64,000 nt of DNA. Origin: DASTYU01 sp035764655. Lineage in GTDB: Bacteria; Chloroflexota; Limnocylindria; Limnocylindrales; CSP1-4. A program made the position numbers and the translations under genes. Where the stretch lies: the NCBI GenBank assembly GCA_035764655.1, contig DASTYU010000043.1, forward strand, positions 1-64,000, written 5' to 3'. Positions 25,002-33,946 of the stretch are shown piece by piece (the stretch's first letter is position 1; each line of letters begins with the position of its first letter). The notes under the pieces were generated by a model, which was not told the DNA's origin, ran no database searches, and saw nothing but the letters and a program-made list of their open reading frames with translations.

Positions 25002-26924
25002 TCATTCCTCCTCTTGGACGCCGGACCGGCGACGCATCATGACCAGCCCGATCGCGAGGACAGCCACGAGGGCCGCGATCCCGGCCACGAGCAGGATCGT
25101 GTTCGAGCCGCTCGACGCAGCGGCATCGTCGTCGCCTCCGCTCGGCGCCGGCGTGGCTTCGCCGCCGCTGGTGGCGCCCGGGCTCGGGACGGCCGCCGAC
25201 GGTGCCGGGCTCGGCTCGTCGGACGCCGCGGTCAACTGGGTGTAACCCCATGGGCCGTAGCCGAACAGCGGCGTGCCGGTATCGGCGGGCTGGTTCTGCC
25301 AGTTGGCGAACTTGTCGGTCCGGTAGGCGTGCAGCTCCGAGTCGTAGTACAGGATGTGGTACGGCGCCTCGTTGTACACGAGCTGCTGCATGTCGTCGAG
25401 GATCTGCTTCCGGGCCGCCTCGTCGGACTCTGCGCGCTGGTCGAGGAACATCTGGTCGTAGTCGGGGTTCGAGTAGTAGCTGTCGCTCGATCCGCCGATT
25501 TCCTCCGTCCGGAAGAAGTTCAGCAGCGACGTGGGATCCGGATCGCCGACCCAGCCCCACATGTAGATGTCGTAGTTGGCCGGTCCCGCCGGTGGACCGG
25601 TGACGTCCTCGATGAGTTTGCCTTCCTCGGTCACCGCGGCGTCGACCTCGATGCCGAGCTCACCGAACCACTCGACGAGGAACGGAGCGATCGACCCGTT
25701 CTCGGACTCCGAGTCCGGCCAGGTCAGGCGCAGCGTGATCGGGTTGCCTTCCTTGTCGAGGAGCCGGTTGTCGCCGTTCAACTCGTAGCCGGCCGCCTGC
25801 AGGCGCCGCTTGGCCTCCTCGATGTCGAACGTGCGAGGCGTGTCGGGAGCCACGTGCCAGCGCGTGTGGAACGGCGGGATGATCGTGTCACCGGGCACGC
25901 CGTGGCCGTTGAGGACCGCGTCCACGAGCGCCTGCTTGTCGATGGCGTATCCGAGCGCGTCACGGAACGCCACGTCGGACAGCGCGGGGGTGGAGCCCCC
26001 GTAGCCCTCCTTGGTGCCACCCGTGTTGAAGGACAGCTCCGTGTAGCCGTTGGCGAAGCCTTCGACCGTGGCGATGTCCTCGACACCTTCGAGGGCGTCG
26101 AACTGGTCGCCGTTGACGCCGCGGACGTAGTCGATCTCGCCGGTCCGCAGCGCCTGGACCATCGTGTCGGGGCTGGCGAAGTGCTGGAGGATCACCTCGT
26201 CGGCCGCTCCCTGCTGGCCCCAGTAGTTGTCGTTGCGAGCGAAGCGGATGAACTCGCCCGGTGTCCACTCCACAGCCACATACGGGCCGGTGCCAACGAC
26301 CGGTGGCTCGTTCTGGAAGAAGCCCTCGGCGGTCACATCGCCGATCTGCTCGATCGTGTATTGGCTCCAGATGTGCTTCGGGAGGATCGGCACGTACGCC
26401 TGCAGCAGCAGCGTGTTGGGGAATTCCGTGGTGACGACCAGCGTCTGCGCGTCGGGCGCTTCCACCGACGTGACGCCGGCATTGGTGAGGTAGCCGTCGA
26501 GGTATCCCTCGCCGAGGTAGCCGTTCGTCGTCTCCTGGCCGTCGAGCACGAGCTGGTAGGTCCAGCGCGCATCCTCGGCAGTGGCCGGCTCACCGTCCGA
26601 CCACAGCATGCCGGGCCGGATGTTGAAGGTCCAGGTGAGGCCGTCGGCCGACTGCTCCCACGACTGGGCGAACCCCTCGACGGGTTCGATGTTCTGGCCC
26701 CAGCCCACGAGCGTGTCGTAATTGAGCGTGTAGACCTCGAAGTCGGCGACGACGACCGAGTTGAACGGGTTGAGGACCTGCAGGTCCTGGTCCGTGCCGG
26801 CTCGGAGGACGAGCGGTTCACCGTCAGCAGCCAGTGCCGGGGCCGACCCGGGAACCAGGAGCGCGGTCAGGAGCAGCAGCGCTGCGAGTGTTCGAAACAC
26901 CCGGGCACGCAGGGGTGACGCCAT
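25002..26924 (-). CDS. Oligopeptide-type extracellular substrate-binding protein with C-terminal membrane anchor
   Basis: A 640-residue family 5 solute-binding protein (SBP_bac_5). A Sec signal peptide (LAALLLLTALLVPGSAPALA) is followed by the binding fold; typical segments are LNYDTLVGW, WTFNIRPGMLWSDGEP, VGTGPYVAVEW and FRDALGYAIDKQALVDAVL. There is no lipobox Cys. Instead a Ser/Pro/Ala/Gly linker leads to a C-terminal hydrophobic helix (NTILLVAGIAALVAVLAIGLV) and an Arg-rich tail, which would tether the protein to the membrane. The ATG at 26924 has AGGAGG 10 bases upstream. A possible internal promoter (TTGCAC, 18 bases, GACGCT) lies upstream in the 131-base gap. Confidence 0.9.
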   Translation of the reverse strand: MASPLRARVFRTLAALLLLTALLVPGSAPALAADGEPLVLRAGTDQDLQVLNPFNSVVVADFEVYTLNYDTLVGWGQNIEPVEGFAQSWEQSADGLTWTFNIRPGMLWSDGEPATAEDARWTYQLVLDGQETTNGYLGEGYLDGYLTNAGVTSVEAPDAQTLVVTTEFPNTLLLQAYVPILPKHIWSQYTIEQIGDVTAEGFFQNEPPVVGTGPYVAVEWTPGEFIRFARNDNYWGQQGAADEVILQHFASPDTMVQALRTGEIDYVRGVNGDQFDALEGVEDIATVEGFANGYTELSFNTGGTKEGYGGSTPALSDVAFRDALGYAIDKQALVDAVLNGHGVPGDTIIPPFHTRWHVAPDTPRTFDIEEAKRRLQAAGYELNGDNRLLDKEGNPITLRLTWPDSESENGSIAPFLVEWFGELGIEVDAAVTEEGKLIEDVTGPPAGPANYDIYMWGWVGDPDPTSLLNFFRTEEIGGSSDSYYSNPDYDQMFLDQRAESDEAARKQILDDMQQLVYNEAPYHILYYDSELHAYRTDKFANWQNQPADTGTPLFGYGPWGYTQLTAASDEPSPAPSAAVPSPGATSGGEATPAPSGGDDDAAASSGSNTILLVAGIAALVAVLAIGLVMMRRRSGVQEEE

Positions 26925-27055
26925 GTCGTGGTTTCCTCCTCTGCAGGCCGCCGGACCACCCCCTGTGACGACCCCAATCACCCGGCCTCTCGGTCGAGTG
27001 CGGGGGAGCGTCGCACAGCCACGCCCGACGGTGCAAGCGCGGCCCGCATTGCGCG

Positions 27056-28231
27056 TCAGGCCGGCGCGCGGAGTGCGTCGCGGTCGACGCGGAAACCCTC
27101 GATCTCCGGCGCCGACGGCGTCGAGCCGTCGATCACCAGCTCGGCAAGGATTCGACCGAGCACCGATGCGAACTTGAAGCCGTGTGCGGCGCCGAGCACG
27201 ACCGCGACACCGGGCGCGTCGGGCAGCCGGTCGACCACGAAGTCACGGTCTGGGGTCAGCGTGTACAGGCAGGTCCGCGTCAGGATCGGGCGGCCGAGCG
27301 CCCCGGGCAGATGCTCCGCCATGAATGCCTCCACGCGGGCGAACGCGGCCTCGTCGCGATCGAAGGTGCGGGTCTGCGGCGTCACCACCTCGCCGCCCAC
27401 GTCCTGGGCGACCTTCGGCCCCGCCTCGCCGTAGGTGGGAAAGCCGTAGAAACACGGCTCGTCCTGCCAGATCCAGATCGGGAACCGGTCCGGCTCGTAG
27501 GCGGCCGCGTTCGGGCAGGCGAAATAGGTGACCTGCTCCTTGGTGATCGTCAGGGGAAGGCGGCGGTCGAAGCTCGCCAGGAGCTCGTTGGTCCAGGCGT
27601 CGGCAGCGATGACGATCCTCGGCGTCCGGAAGGTGCTCCCGTCGACGGTCACGACTTCATGCTCTCCGCGACCCGTGTCGCGGATGGCGGCCACCGGTGC
27701 GCGCTCGTGAAGCGTCGCACCGCGGCGCACGGCCAGATCCCGATGCGCCCGGTTGCCGCGGATGGGGTCGGCGATGCCGCCGTCGGACTGAAAGAGGCCC
27801 CTCGTTGCCTCGTCGACCTGCCACTGCGGCCAGCGCCGGCGGATCTCGTCCGCCGCGAGCAGCTCGAACGGGATCATCTCGGCGCTGAGGCTGCCGGTGT
27901 AGTCCTCGATCGCATACGTGGAGCCCTCCGGCCACAGGTCCAGCCCGCCGGTGACGGTCACGACCCGTTCGCCGGACTCGGCCTCCACCTCCGCCCAGGA
28001 CGCGTACGCGCGCCGGGCCAGGCGGACGTAATCGGGCCGATGGTAGGAGTAGCGGATGATCCGGCTGTGGTCCTGCGACGCGCCGTTCGGGTGGCCCAAC
28101 TCGAACTGCTCCAGGCCCAGGACACGGTCACCGTACCTGGTGCTCAGCCAGTACGCCGCGGCCGAACCGATCGCCCCGAGGCCGATGACGATGGCGTCCC
28201 ATTCGCGCCGGAGCTCGCCCACGTTGGTCAT
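27056..28231 (-). CDS. FAD-dependent amine oxidase, sarcosine oxidase/N-methyltryptophan oxidase type
   Basis: A 391-residue flavoenzyme of the DAO family. The dinucleotide-binding motif is VIGLGAIGSAAAYWL. The region GHPNGASQDHSRIIRYSYH matches the MSOX/MTOX signature near the flavin. LYTLTPDRDFVVDRLP and GAAHGFKFASVLGRILAEL form the C-terminal part; a Cys in TRTCLYT is at the position that binds FAD covalently in monomeric sarcosine oxidase. Such enzymes oxidise N-methyl amino acids to imines, making formaldehyde and hydrogen peroxide. The ATG overlaps the PhzF stop (ATGA). Confidence 0.9.
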   Translation of the reverse strand: MTNVGELRREWDAIVIGLGAIGSAAAYWLSTRYGDRVLGLEQFELGHPNGASQDHSRIIRYSYHRPDYVRLARRAYASWAEVEAESGERVVTVTGGLDLWPEGSTYAIEDYTGSLSAEMIPFELLAADEIRRRWPQWQVDEATRGLFQSDGGIADPIRGNRAHRDLAVRRGATLHERAPVAAIRDTGRGEHEVVTVDGSTFRTPRIVIAADAWTNELLASFDRRLPLTITKEQVTYFACPNAAAYEPDRFPIWIWQDEPCFYGFPTYGEAGPKVAQDVGGEVVTPQTRTFDRDEAAFARVEAFMAEHLPGALGRPILTRTCLYTLTPDRDFVVDRLPDAPGVAVVLGAAHGFKFASVLGRILAELVIDGSTPSAPEIEGFRVDRDALRAPA

Positions 28232-28914
28232 TCCAGGTCGTACGCCCGATGCTCGACGAGCTCGACGCGCCCGCCGACGTCGATCCACCCGTCGCCCGGC
28301 GTCCGGACGTGGAGCTCGGAGCCCACCCCCTGGCGGATCGTCAGGGGACGGCCAAGCCGCTCGCCCATGAGCACCGCCGCCGCGCCGGTCGCCTCGTCCT
28401 CGGCGATCCCGAGGTCGGTCGGGAAGAAGCGCGCCCGGACGCGCCCCGCGGGTTCGTCCTCCCACGCCCAGATGTAGTGGCCTGGCTCGCCCATCGCCGG
28501 CGACGGGAAGGACTCGACGTCGGCAGGGGTTTCGAGTCGATCCGGTTCGGGTATCCCGGCCACCCAGTCGGCCCGCGCGCGGATCCATGCCAGCTCGCCG
28601 TCCTGCCACGCGGCCACGTCGCCGGACGCGCAGCGGATGACCGAGACATCCTCGCCGAGGTTGCGCAGGAGCCACGATGTCCCGACCGTCGGATGCCCGG
28701 CAAACGGCAGCTCGGTCGCCGGCGTGTGGATGGCCACCGCGGCCGCCCCATTCGCGATGCTGTCGACGAAGACGGTCTCGCTGAACCCGAGGTCCGCGGC
28801 AACGGCCTGACGCCGACCCGCTTCGATCAGGGGGCCCTCGACGAACACGCCGAGCGGATTGCCACCGCTCCCATCCGGATCCATGAACACGCGCAGCACG
28901 TGGAGCACCGTCAT
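28228..28914 (-). CDS. PhzF family isomerase-like protein
   Basis: A 228-residue member of the PhzF/DapF-like fold. It has GNPLGVFVEG, the catalytic Glu in GFSETVFVD, and ELPFAGHPTVGTSWLL, all family hallmarks. The C-terminal half includes DEATGAAAVLMGE. It is shorter than most PhzF proteins (about 260-300), mainly in the linker region. Members isomerise trans-2,3-dihydro-3-hydroxyanthranilate in phenazine producers, but most act on unknown substrates, and no phenazine genes are nearby. It is coupled by 4-base overlaps to both neighbours. Confidence 0.9.
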   Translation of the reverse strand: MTVLHVLRVFMDPDGSGGNPLGVFVEGPLIEAGRRQAVAADLGFSETVFVDSIANGAAAVAIHTPATELPFAGHPTVGTSWLLRNLGEDVSVIRCASGDVAAWQDGELAWIRARADWVAGIPEPDRLETPADVESFPSPAMGEPGHYIWAWEDEPAGRVRARFFPTDLGIAEDEATGAAAVLMGERLGRPLTIRQGVGSELHVRTPGDGWIDVGGRVELVEHRAYDLE

Positions 28915-29486
28915 GGCACGCCCGCGCGACGGAGTGCAACGCGCTGGATGCCCATGATCGACACGGCGTCGGCGATGCGCCCGTCGGCGGTCATCGCCAG
29001 CGCTTCATCGAACGGAACCCAGCGCACGTCGAGGTCCTCGGTCGGGTCAGGCGCCGCCGTGCCGTGGGTCAGCCCGGTCGCGAGCCACAACCGGCCGCGC
29101 TCGTCGGTGATCGAGTTGGACAGGGCGTACGTCCCGATCTCGGTCCAGTCGGTGGCCTCGACACCGGTCTCCTCGCGCAGCTCGCGACGGATGCCGTCGA
29201 GTGGGGATTCGTCGGGCGACACGCCCCCTTCGGGGATCTCCCAGGAGTACGCATCCAGCGTGTAGCGGTGCTGGCCCACGAGCAGGATCCGATCGGCATC
29301 GTCGAGCACGACGACGCCCGACGCGGCGTTGCGGAAGTGGACGACGCCGTAGATCCCGCCGCTGCCGTCGGGCCGGGTCACCTCGTCGTGCCACACCACG
29401 ATCCAGCCATTCTCGTAGGCCACCCGGCGCGACAGCCGGGTCCACGGCCCGCTCGTCACCGGCTCATCCCTCGATCCGTCGTGCAC
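28911..29486 (-). CDS. NUDIX hydrolase, ADP-ribose pyrophosphatase type
   Basis: A 191-residue NUDIX enzyme. The Nudix box is complete, GGVSPDESPLDGIRRELREETGV, within a span starting near residue 85 (Gly, Glu, REL, EE and Gly in place). The upstream strands resemble ADP-ribose pyrophosphatases (VVVLDDADRILLVGQHRY). It probably splits a nucleoside-diphosphate derivative. It is the first gene of the long minus-strand operon. The GTG start lies 6 bases after TACGAT with no Shine-Dalgarno, so it is predicted to be leaderless. The stop overlaps the PhzF start. Confidence 0.91.
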   Translation of the reverse strand: MHDGSRDEPVTSGPWTRLSRRVAYENGWIVVWHDEVTRPDGSGGIYGVVHFRNAASGVVVLDDADRILLVGQHRYTLDAYSWEIPEGGVSPDESPLDGIRRELREETGVEATDWTEIGTYALSNSITDERGRLWLATGLTHGTAAPDPTEDLDVRWVPFDEALAMTADGRIADAVSIMGIQRVALRRAGVP

Positions 29487-29492
29487 CGGGAG

Positions 29493-29512
29493 ATCGTAGC
29501 GGGACCTAGACT
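29493..29512. promoter_or_regulatory. Divergent leaderless promoters (NUDIX operon / CocE peptidase)
   Basis: TACGAT on the minus strand (29498-29493) ends 6 bases before the NUDIX GTG. TAGACT on the plus strand (29507-29512) ends 6 bases before the peptidase GTG at 29519. The two start codons are only 32 bases apart, so one RNA polymerase should block the other. Confidence 0.5.
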
Positions 29513-29518
29513 CGATCC

Positions 29519-31600
29519 GTGGCCACCATCGATCCCGAGCCGGCGGGGCCCGCGAGCCCGCCGCGCCATGACGTCACGACCGAGTGGGATGTCCGGGTCT
29601 CGGTCCGCGACGGCATCGAGCTGTCGGCGAACATCTGGCGGCCCGGTCCCCCGGCCGGATCGGCCGGCACGCGCGTTCCGGCGATCCTGGAGCTCATCCC
29701 CTACGGCAAGGACAACTGGCGGCGCAACGTCGACGTCGGACGCGGGGAGTACTTCGCGCGGCGCGGCTACGCGTTGTGCCGGGTCGACGTCCGCGGGACC
29801 GGCAGCTCGGGAGGCGTGGCGTTCGACGAGTACACCGAGGACGAGACGCAGGATGGGTTCGAATGCGTCGAATGGCTGGCGGCCCAGGACTGGTGCGACG
29901 GGAACGTTGCGATGTGGGGCATCAGCTACGGGGGATTCACCTCGATCCAGGTGGCCAAATTGCGCCCGCCCCACCTGCGCGCCATCGTCCCGATCATGGC
30001 CACCGACGACCGCTACACGACCGACGTCCATTACATCGGCGGCTGCGTCACGGCGAGCGAGCTGAGCCAGTACGCCGTGAGCCAGGTGGCCATGAACGCG
30101 ATGCCGCCCGACGCGGAGTTCCGCGGCGACGGCTGGCTGGGCGAGTGGCGGGCACGGCTCGAGGCAACGCCGCCATGGCTGTTCGAATGGCTGCGCCAGC
30201 AGCGCGACGGCCCCTACTGGCGACCGGGCTCGCTTGCCCCGGACTACGAAGCGATCGAGGTGCCGATCCTCAATATCGGCGGGTGGATGGATTCGTACGT
30301 GGACGCTGCGCTTCGGATGCAGGCACGATGCACGGCGCCAACGCGGACGATCGTGGGCAACTGGGTCCACGAGATGCCCGCCGACGCGACGCCCGGCCCC
30401 AACGTCGACGAGCTGCACGAGGTGGTGCGGTTCTTCGACCGCTGGCTGCGTGGTGCAGCCGAGGAAGCCGCTGAGCCGCCGCTGACCTGGTTCGAACGCG
30501 ATTACGCGCCACCGGAGCCGTTTCCGACGTCGTGGCCCGGCAGATGGCGTTCGGCCGAGGCCTTCCCCCACCCGTCCACCGAGCTGCGAACGTGGGCGTT
30601 TGCCGCTGGTTCCCTGCCGCTCGCCGGTCGGCTCTCGCATGCGGCGCCCACGGAGGCGTTCGTCGAACGCTATCGCCACCGGGCGACGACCGGGACCCGG
30701 GCCGGGCTGTCGTGGGGGGCGGGCAGCGCCCCCAATGGCCTCGCGCGCGACCTGCGACCCGACGAGGCGTTCGGCCCGGTCTTCACGTCCGAGCCGCTCG
30801 ACGGGCCGGTCTCGATCCTCGGCTTCCCCGAGGTGGTGCTCCACCTCGCCGCCTCCGCGCCGGTGGCCACGGCAGTGGTCCGCCTCGCGGACGTCGCGCC
30901 GGACGGGGCGTCCGCCCAGGTGACCGCCGGGATCCTCAACCTGACGCACCGCCGCTCGCACGCCGAGCCGGTGCCGCTCGAGCCGGATCACGTGGAAGAG
31001 GTCCGCGTGCGGCTGCGCGGCGCCGGCTACCGCTTCGCGCCGGGCCACCGCATCCGGGTGTCGCTGGCATCGTCGGCGTGGCCCGTCGTCTGGCCGTCGC
31101 CGTTCCTCGCCGATTTCGAACTCCACGCCGGCGGCGCCACCCCGTCGCGCCTGATCCTGCCCGTCGTCCCGGAGGCCGGCGGCCCGGGTGACCTGCCACC
31201 GCCGGCATTCAGGACGACGCCGCCCGACGTGCGGGACGTGTCGCTCGGCGGGTCGTCCGATCAGCCGCGCTGGGAGATCCTCGATGACGTCATCGACGGC
31301 AGCGTGACCGTCACGTTCCACGACGGGGGCAGCGACGCGCTCCACGACGGACGCCGCCTCTACGCGGCGGAAACCATCTGGCTGACCGCCCGCAACGACG
31401 AACCGGCGCGGGCGCTGCTCGACGCCGACGTCGTCTACCGCTGGTGGGAGCACGACCACACGATCGAGATCCGGGCACGTTCGACGCAGTCGTCGGACGA
31501 AACCACCTTCGACCTGTCGGTCGACCTCGAGGTGGACCTCGACGGCGCGTCGTTCTTCACCCGGCGCTGGCAGGAGCGCATCCCGCGCGACCTGGTGTAG
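29519..31600 (+). CDS. CocE/NonD family hydrolase (X-Pro dipeptidyl-peptidase type)
   Basis: A 693-residue serine hydrolase. The alpha/beta hydrolase domain (about 20-330) has the nucleophile Ser in MWGISYGGFTS, preceded by RVDVRGTGSSGG, and a His in NWVHEMP. The C-terminal jelly-roll domain (about 380-560) includes FRIRVSLASSAWP-like strands typical of X-Pro dipeptidyl-peptidase C-termini. The family includes acylases, cocaine esterase and Xaa-Pro peptidases, and many others without assigned substrates. There is no signal peptide. An extra region of about 120 residues after the jelly-roll has no recognised match. Confidence 0.9.
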   Translation: MATIDPEPAGPASPPRHDVTTEWDVRVSVRDGIELSANIWRPGPPAGSAGTRVPAILELIPYGKDNWRRNVDVGRGEYFARRGYALCRVDVRGTGSSGGVAFDEYTEDETQDGFECVEWLAAQDWCDGNVAMWGISYGGFTSIQVAKLRPPHLRAIVPIMATDDRYTTDVHYIGGCVTASELSQYAVSQVAMNAMPPDAEFRGDGWLGEWRARLEATPPWLFEWLRQQRDGPYWRPGSLAPDYEAIEVPILNIGGWMDSYVDAALRMQARCTAPTRTIVGNWVHEMPADATPGPNVDELHEVVRFFDRWLRGAAEEAAEPPLTWFERDYAPPEPFPTSWPGRWRSAEAFPHPSTELRTWAFAAGSLPLAGRLSHAAPTEAFVERYRHRATTGTRAGLSWGAGSAPNGLARDLRPDEAFGPVFTSEPLDGPVSILGFPEVVLHLAASAPVATAVVRLADVAPDGASAQVTAGILNLTHRRSHAEPVPLEPDHVEEVRVRLRGAGYRFAPGHRIRVSLASSAWPVVWPSPFLADFELHAGGATPSRLILPVVPEAGGPGDLPPPAFRTTPPDVRDVSLGGSSDQPRWEILDDVIDGSVTVTFHDGGSDALHDGRRLYAAETIWLTARNDEPARALLDADVVYRWWEHDHTIEIRARSTQSSDETTFDLSVDLEVDLDGASFFTRRWQERIPRDLV

Positions 31601-31603
31601 GCG

Positions 31604-32221
31604 CTAGATCCCTCGCGCGATCACGATCGCGAACCCGAGCACGACAGCGTTCCCCAGGACGCTGATCCCGACCTGGACCTGCCATGGCAGCCGCTGGTGG
31701 AACAGCGAACCGAGCAGGGCCAGGAAGAGCTGCCATGACGTCGAGGCGAGGGCGGCCCCGACGATGAACGCCGTCCGCTCGGCCGGCCCCGACCCGAGCT
31801 CCGGGCGGCCCAGGATCAGCGCCGCGAAATAGAGGATCGTCGTCGGGTTGAGCAGGGTGATCGCGAGGAACCGGAGGTACGTTCGCCCGGGCCGGGCGGG
31901 CAGCTCGGCGTTGCCGGGAATGCGGATGCGGGCGTGGTACAGGGCGGCCCAGAAGCCGCGTAGCGCGATCACGGTCAGGACCACGACGGCGATGACCTGG
32001 AGGGCGGGGGTGATCGGCTCCAGGAGCTGCGCGATCGCCGCTCCCGCCACCACGGCAAGCAGCGCGTAGAGCCCGTCGGCGGTGGCAGCCCCAAGGCCCG
32101 CCGGCGCCGCGAGGCGGAACCCGCGTCGCACCCCGAGCTCGATGATCAGCACCGCCACCGGCCCGACCGGGATCGCGATGCCATAGCCGGCGATCGCGCC
32201 GGCGACGAACGATTCGGGCAT
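31604..32221 (-). CDS. LysE family amino-acid exporter
   Basis: A 205-residue membrane protein with six helices in the LysE/RhtB pattern. The N-terminus GYGIAIPVGPVAVLIIELGVRRGFR carries the family's PxGP motif, followed by GLGAATADGLYALLAV and the second-half signature FLAITLLNPTTILYFAALI. Such proteins export amino acids by proton exchange. It converges with the peptidase gene, with stops three bases apart. Substrate cannot be told from sequence. Confidence 0.92.
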   Translation of the reverse strand: MPESFVAGAIAGYGIAIPVGPVAVLIIELGVRRGFRLAAPAGLGAATADGLYALLAVVAGAAIAQLLEPITPALQVIAVVVLTVIALRGFWAALYHARIRIPGNAELPARPGRTYLRFLAITLLNPTTILYFAALILGRPELGSGPAERTAFIVGAALASTSWQLFLALLGSLFHQRLPWQVQVGISVLGNAVVLGFAIVIARGI

Positions 32222-32247
32222 GTGTCAGCGGCGGCGAGCCTGCGCGA

Positions 32248-33267
32248 TCAACCGAGCGAGTCGAGCGCGGCGACGGCAACGAACGCGCTGACCGTCGCGA
32301 CGGCCACGCTGGCGAGCGTCCCGAGCAGGTAGTACTCGGCGAAGTCGCGGTCATCGAGCTGCTTGAAGCGGGCGAGTGTCTTGGCCGCAATCACCAGCCC
32401 GATGGCGGCCTCCGCACCGGCGAGCACCAGGGTCACGATCAGGAGCCGTTCGAGGATGCCGATCGCCTCGCCGACGCGACCCGGCGGGGCGGGTGCGGGG
32501 GGCGCAGGCCCCGCGGGCGTCGTGGGCGGAGCCGCCGGATCCGGTACCGCGCGGCCCTCGATCAGGCCAACCTGGAACGTCCAGGCGACCGGTGTGGAGG
32601 CGGGCGGCGTGGCAGGCGCCGGCGTCGGCGGCGCGGGCGTTTCGGTGGTGCGCCCCTCGGTTGCCAAGCGCGGAACGACGAGCACGCCCACGAACAGCGC
32701 ACCGGCACGGACGTTGACGATCAACAGGCCCGCCAGGACGACAGCACGGAAGACGACGTCGTGCGCGGTCGCCTGGTCCCAGCGTCCCAGCCAGCCGCCC
32801 GCCCACCCGGCAAAGCCGGGATCCAGGGGCGCAACGGAGAGCAGCGCCGCCCAGGCGACCACGAGGACGGCAACATGGGCGAGCTGGTCGACCGCGAACA
32901 GCGCGCCCGGGACCGGCGTCCACGCCGGGCCGAGGCCGTCGGGAGCGGTGCCCGCTGCCTCGTGCCGTCGCCGAGCCTCGGCCAGCGCCGCGGCCTCGGC
33001 CCGACGCGTCAGCAGCGACTTGGTCCGGTCGATCGCGGCGTGGCTGACTGCCACGATCGCCACCACCCACCAGCCCGGGGTTCCGAACGCGAGGCCGAAC
33101 GGCGCGACGCACAGCGCCACGATCAGCGCGTGCCCGAACAGCGCGGGCAGGGCCGCGTTCCCGGGCACGGCCTTGGAACGCGCCATCCGGCCCGATTGCA
33201 GGACGAAGTCCGAGGCGAGATGCGCGAGGAGCAGCCACGCGAGGACGAGACCCTGGTCGGTGCTCAC
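32248..33267 (-). CDS. DUF3307 membrane protein
   Basis: A 339-residue integral membrane protein. The N-terminal DUF3307 region shows LLLAHLASDFVLQSGRMARSK and a conserved His-Asp pair in VSHAAIDRTKS. About six to eight helices are split by a cytoplasmic Pro/Ala/Thr-rich insert of about 90 residues between 200 and 280. The C-terminal helices (RLLIVTLVLAGAEAAIGLVIAAK and after) resemble the second half of other DUF3307 proteins. It overlaps the SatD stop by ATGA, a pairing expected for this family. Function unknown; the SatD partner suggests a signal-responsive membrane system. Confidence 0.85.
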   Translation of the reverse strand: MSTDQGLVLAWLLLAHLASDFVLQSGRMARSKAVPGNAALPALFGHALIVALCVAPFGLAFGTPGWWVVAIVAVSHAAIDRTKSLLTRRAEAAALAEARRRHEAAGTAPDGLGPAWTPVPGALFAVDQLAHVAVLVVAWAALLSVAPLDPGFAGWAGGWLGRWDQATAHDVVFRAVVLAGLLIVNVRAGALFVGVLVVPRLATEGRTTETPAPPTPAPATPPASTPVAWTFQVGLIEGRAVPDPAAPPTTPAGPAPPAPAPPGRVGEAIGILERLLIVTLVLAGAEAAIGLVIAAKTLARFKQLDDRDFAEYYLLGTLASVAVATVSAFVAVAALDSLG

Positions 33268-33908
33268 GCCCGGTTCCCCTCGGCCGCGGCCACACCCTCG
33301 GTCACGATCCAGCGGAGCACGCCGAGGAGTCCTTCGATGCGGCGGATCCGCGCCCGTTCGGCCATTACCGAGATCGTGGCACGGCTCACGCCGAGCCGCT
33401 CGGCCACGTCGGACTGGCGCCGGCCCTCCACGAGCATGAGCCGCGCGATCAGCCGCTGCCGCTCGGTCAGGTCGGCCAGGAGCTCTGCGAGCAGCGGCGC
33501 GAGCTCCGCGAGCAGGTCATCCGAGCGCGGGTCGCCCACGTGGACGCGGAGTCCGTCGCGCCGGCTGCGCCCCGCCTCGAGCAACCGCCGAGCATCGAGG
33601 AACGCCGGTCCGGTCCGCTCGGTGGCAGGCCCGCGGCCGGGCTCGACGCTGCCCGCCACGATCACCCAGCGCATCGGGAACGCACGTTCGTGGAGCGTCG
33701 CGCGCAGGACCGCCGCGAACGGGTCCGCGTCGATGCTGAGCAGGCCCTGGAGCTCGTCGCCCTGGGTGAAGGCGAACGGCGCCGGGCGTACGCCCGGTGG
33801 GTACACCCGCTCGAGCTCCTCGATGAGCTCGCGCAGCCATGCCGTCGCCGCGGGCGCGTCGGCCCGCGAGCGAACCACGTCGCCGAACAACACGAACGCG
33901 GTCGTCAT
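33264..33908 (-). CDS. SatD family protein with C-terminal helix-turn-helix
   Basis: About 214 residues. The N-terminal part (TTAFVLFGDVVRSR, PFAFTQGDELQGLL, MRWVIVAGSVEP) matches the SatD family, first named from the Streptococcus acid-tolerance locus. The last 70 residues form a sigma-70 region 4-like helix-turn-helix (LTERQRLIARLMLVEGRRQSDVAERLGVSRATIS), so it likely binds DNA. I choose ATG 33908 over 33944, because the -10 element TAGCCT ends 7 bases before 33908 and the longer start would overlap the promoter. It is probably leaderless. Autoregulation through the repeats upstream is inferred. Confidence 0.82.
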   Translation of the reverse strand: MTTAFVLFGDVVRSRADAPAATAWLRELIEELERVYPPGVRPAPFAFTQGDELQGLLSIDADPFAAVLRATLHERAFPMRWVIVAGSVEPGRGPATERTGPAFLDARRLLEAGRSRRDGLRVHVGDPRSDDLLAELAPLLAELLADLTERQRLIARLMLVEGRRQSDVAERLGVSRATISVMAERARIRRIEGLLGVLRWIVTEGVAAAEGNRA

Positions 33909-33915
33909 TCGCAGC

Positions 33916-33944
33916 AGGCTAATGTGGCACCTGTTAGCCGTCAA
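33916..33944 (-). promoter_or_regulatory. SatD promoter with overlapping inverted repeat
   Basis: On the minus strand TTGACG (33944-33939) and TAGCCT (33921-33916) are separated by 17 bases, the best sigma-70-type promoter in the window. The -10 ends 7 bases before the ATG. An inverted repeat, TTAGCC at 33934-33939 and GGCTAA at 33917-33922, overlaps the spacer and both elements, as an operator would. Confidence 0.7.
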
Positions 33945-33946
33945 GA

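Noticed and set aside
28228..28914. A phenazine biosynthesis locus suggested by PhzF
   Set aside because: No other phz gene is present, and most PhzF-family proteins are not in phenazine pathways.
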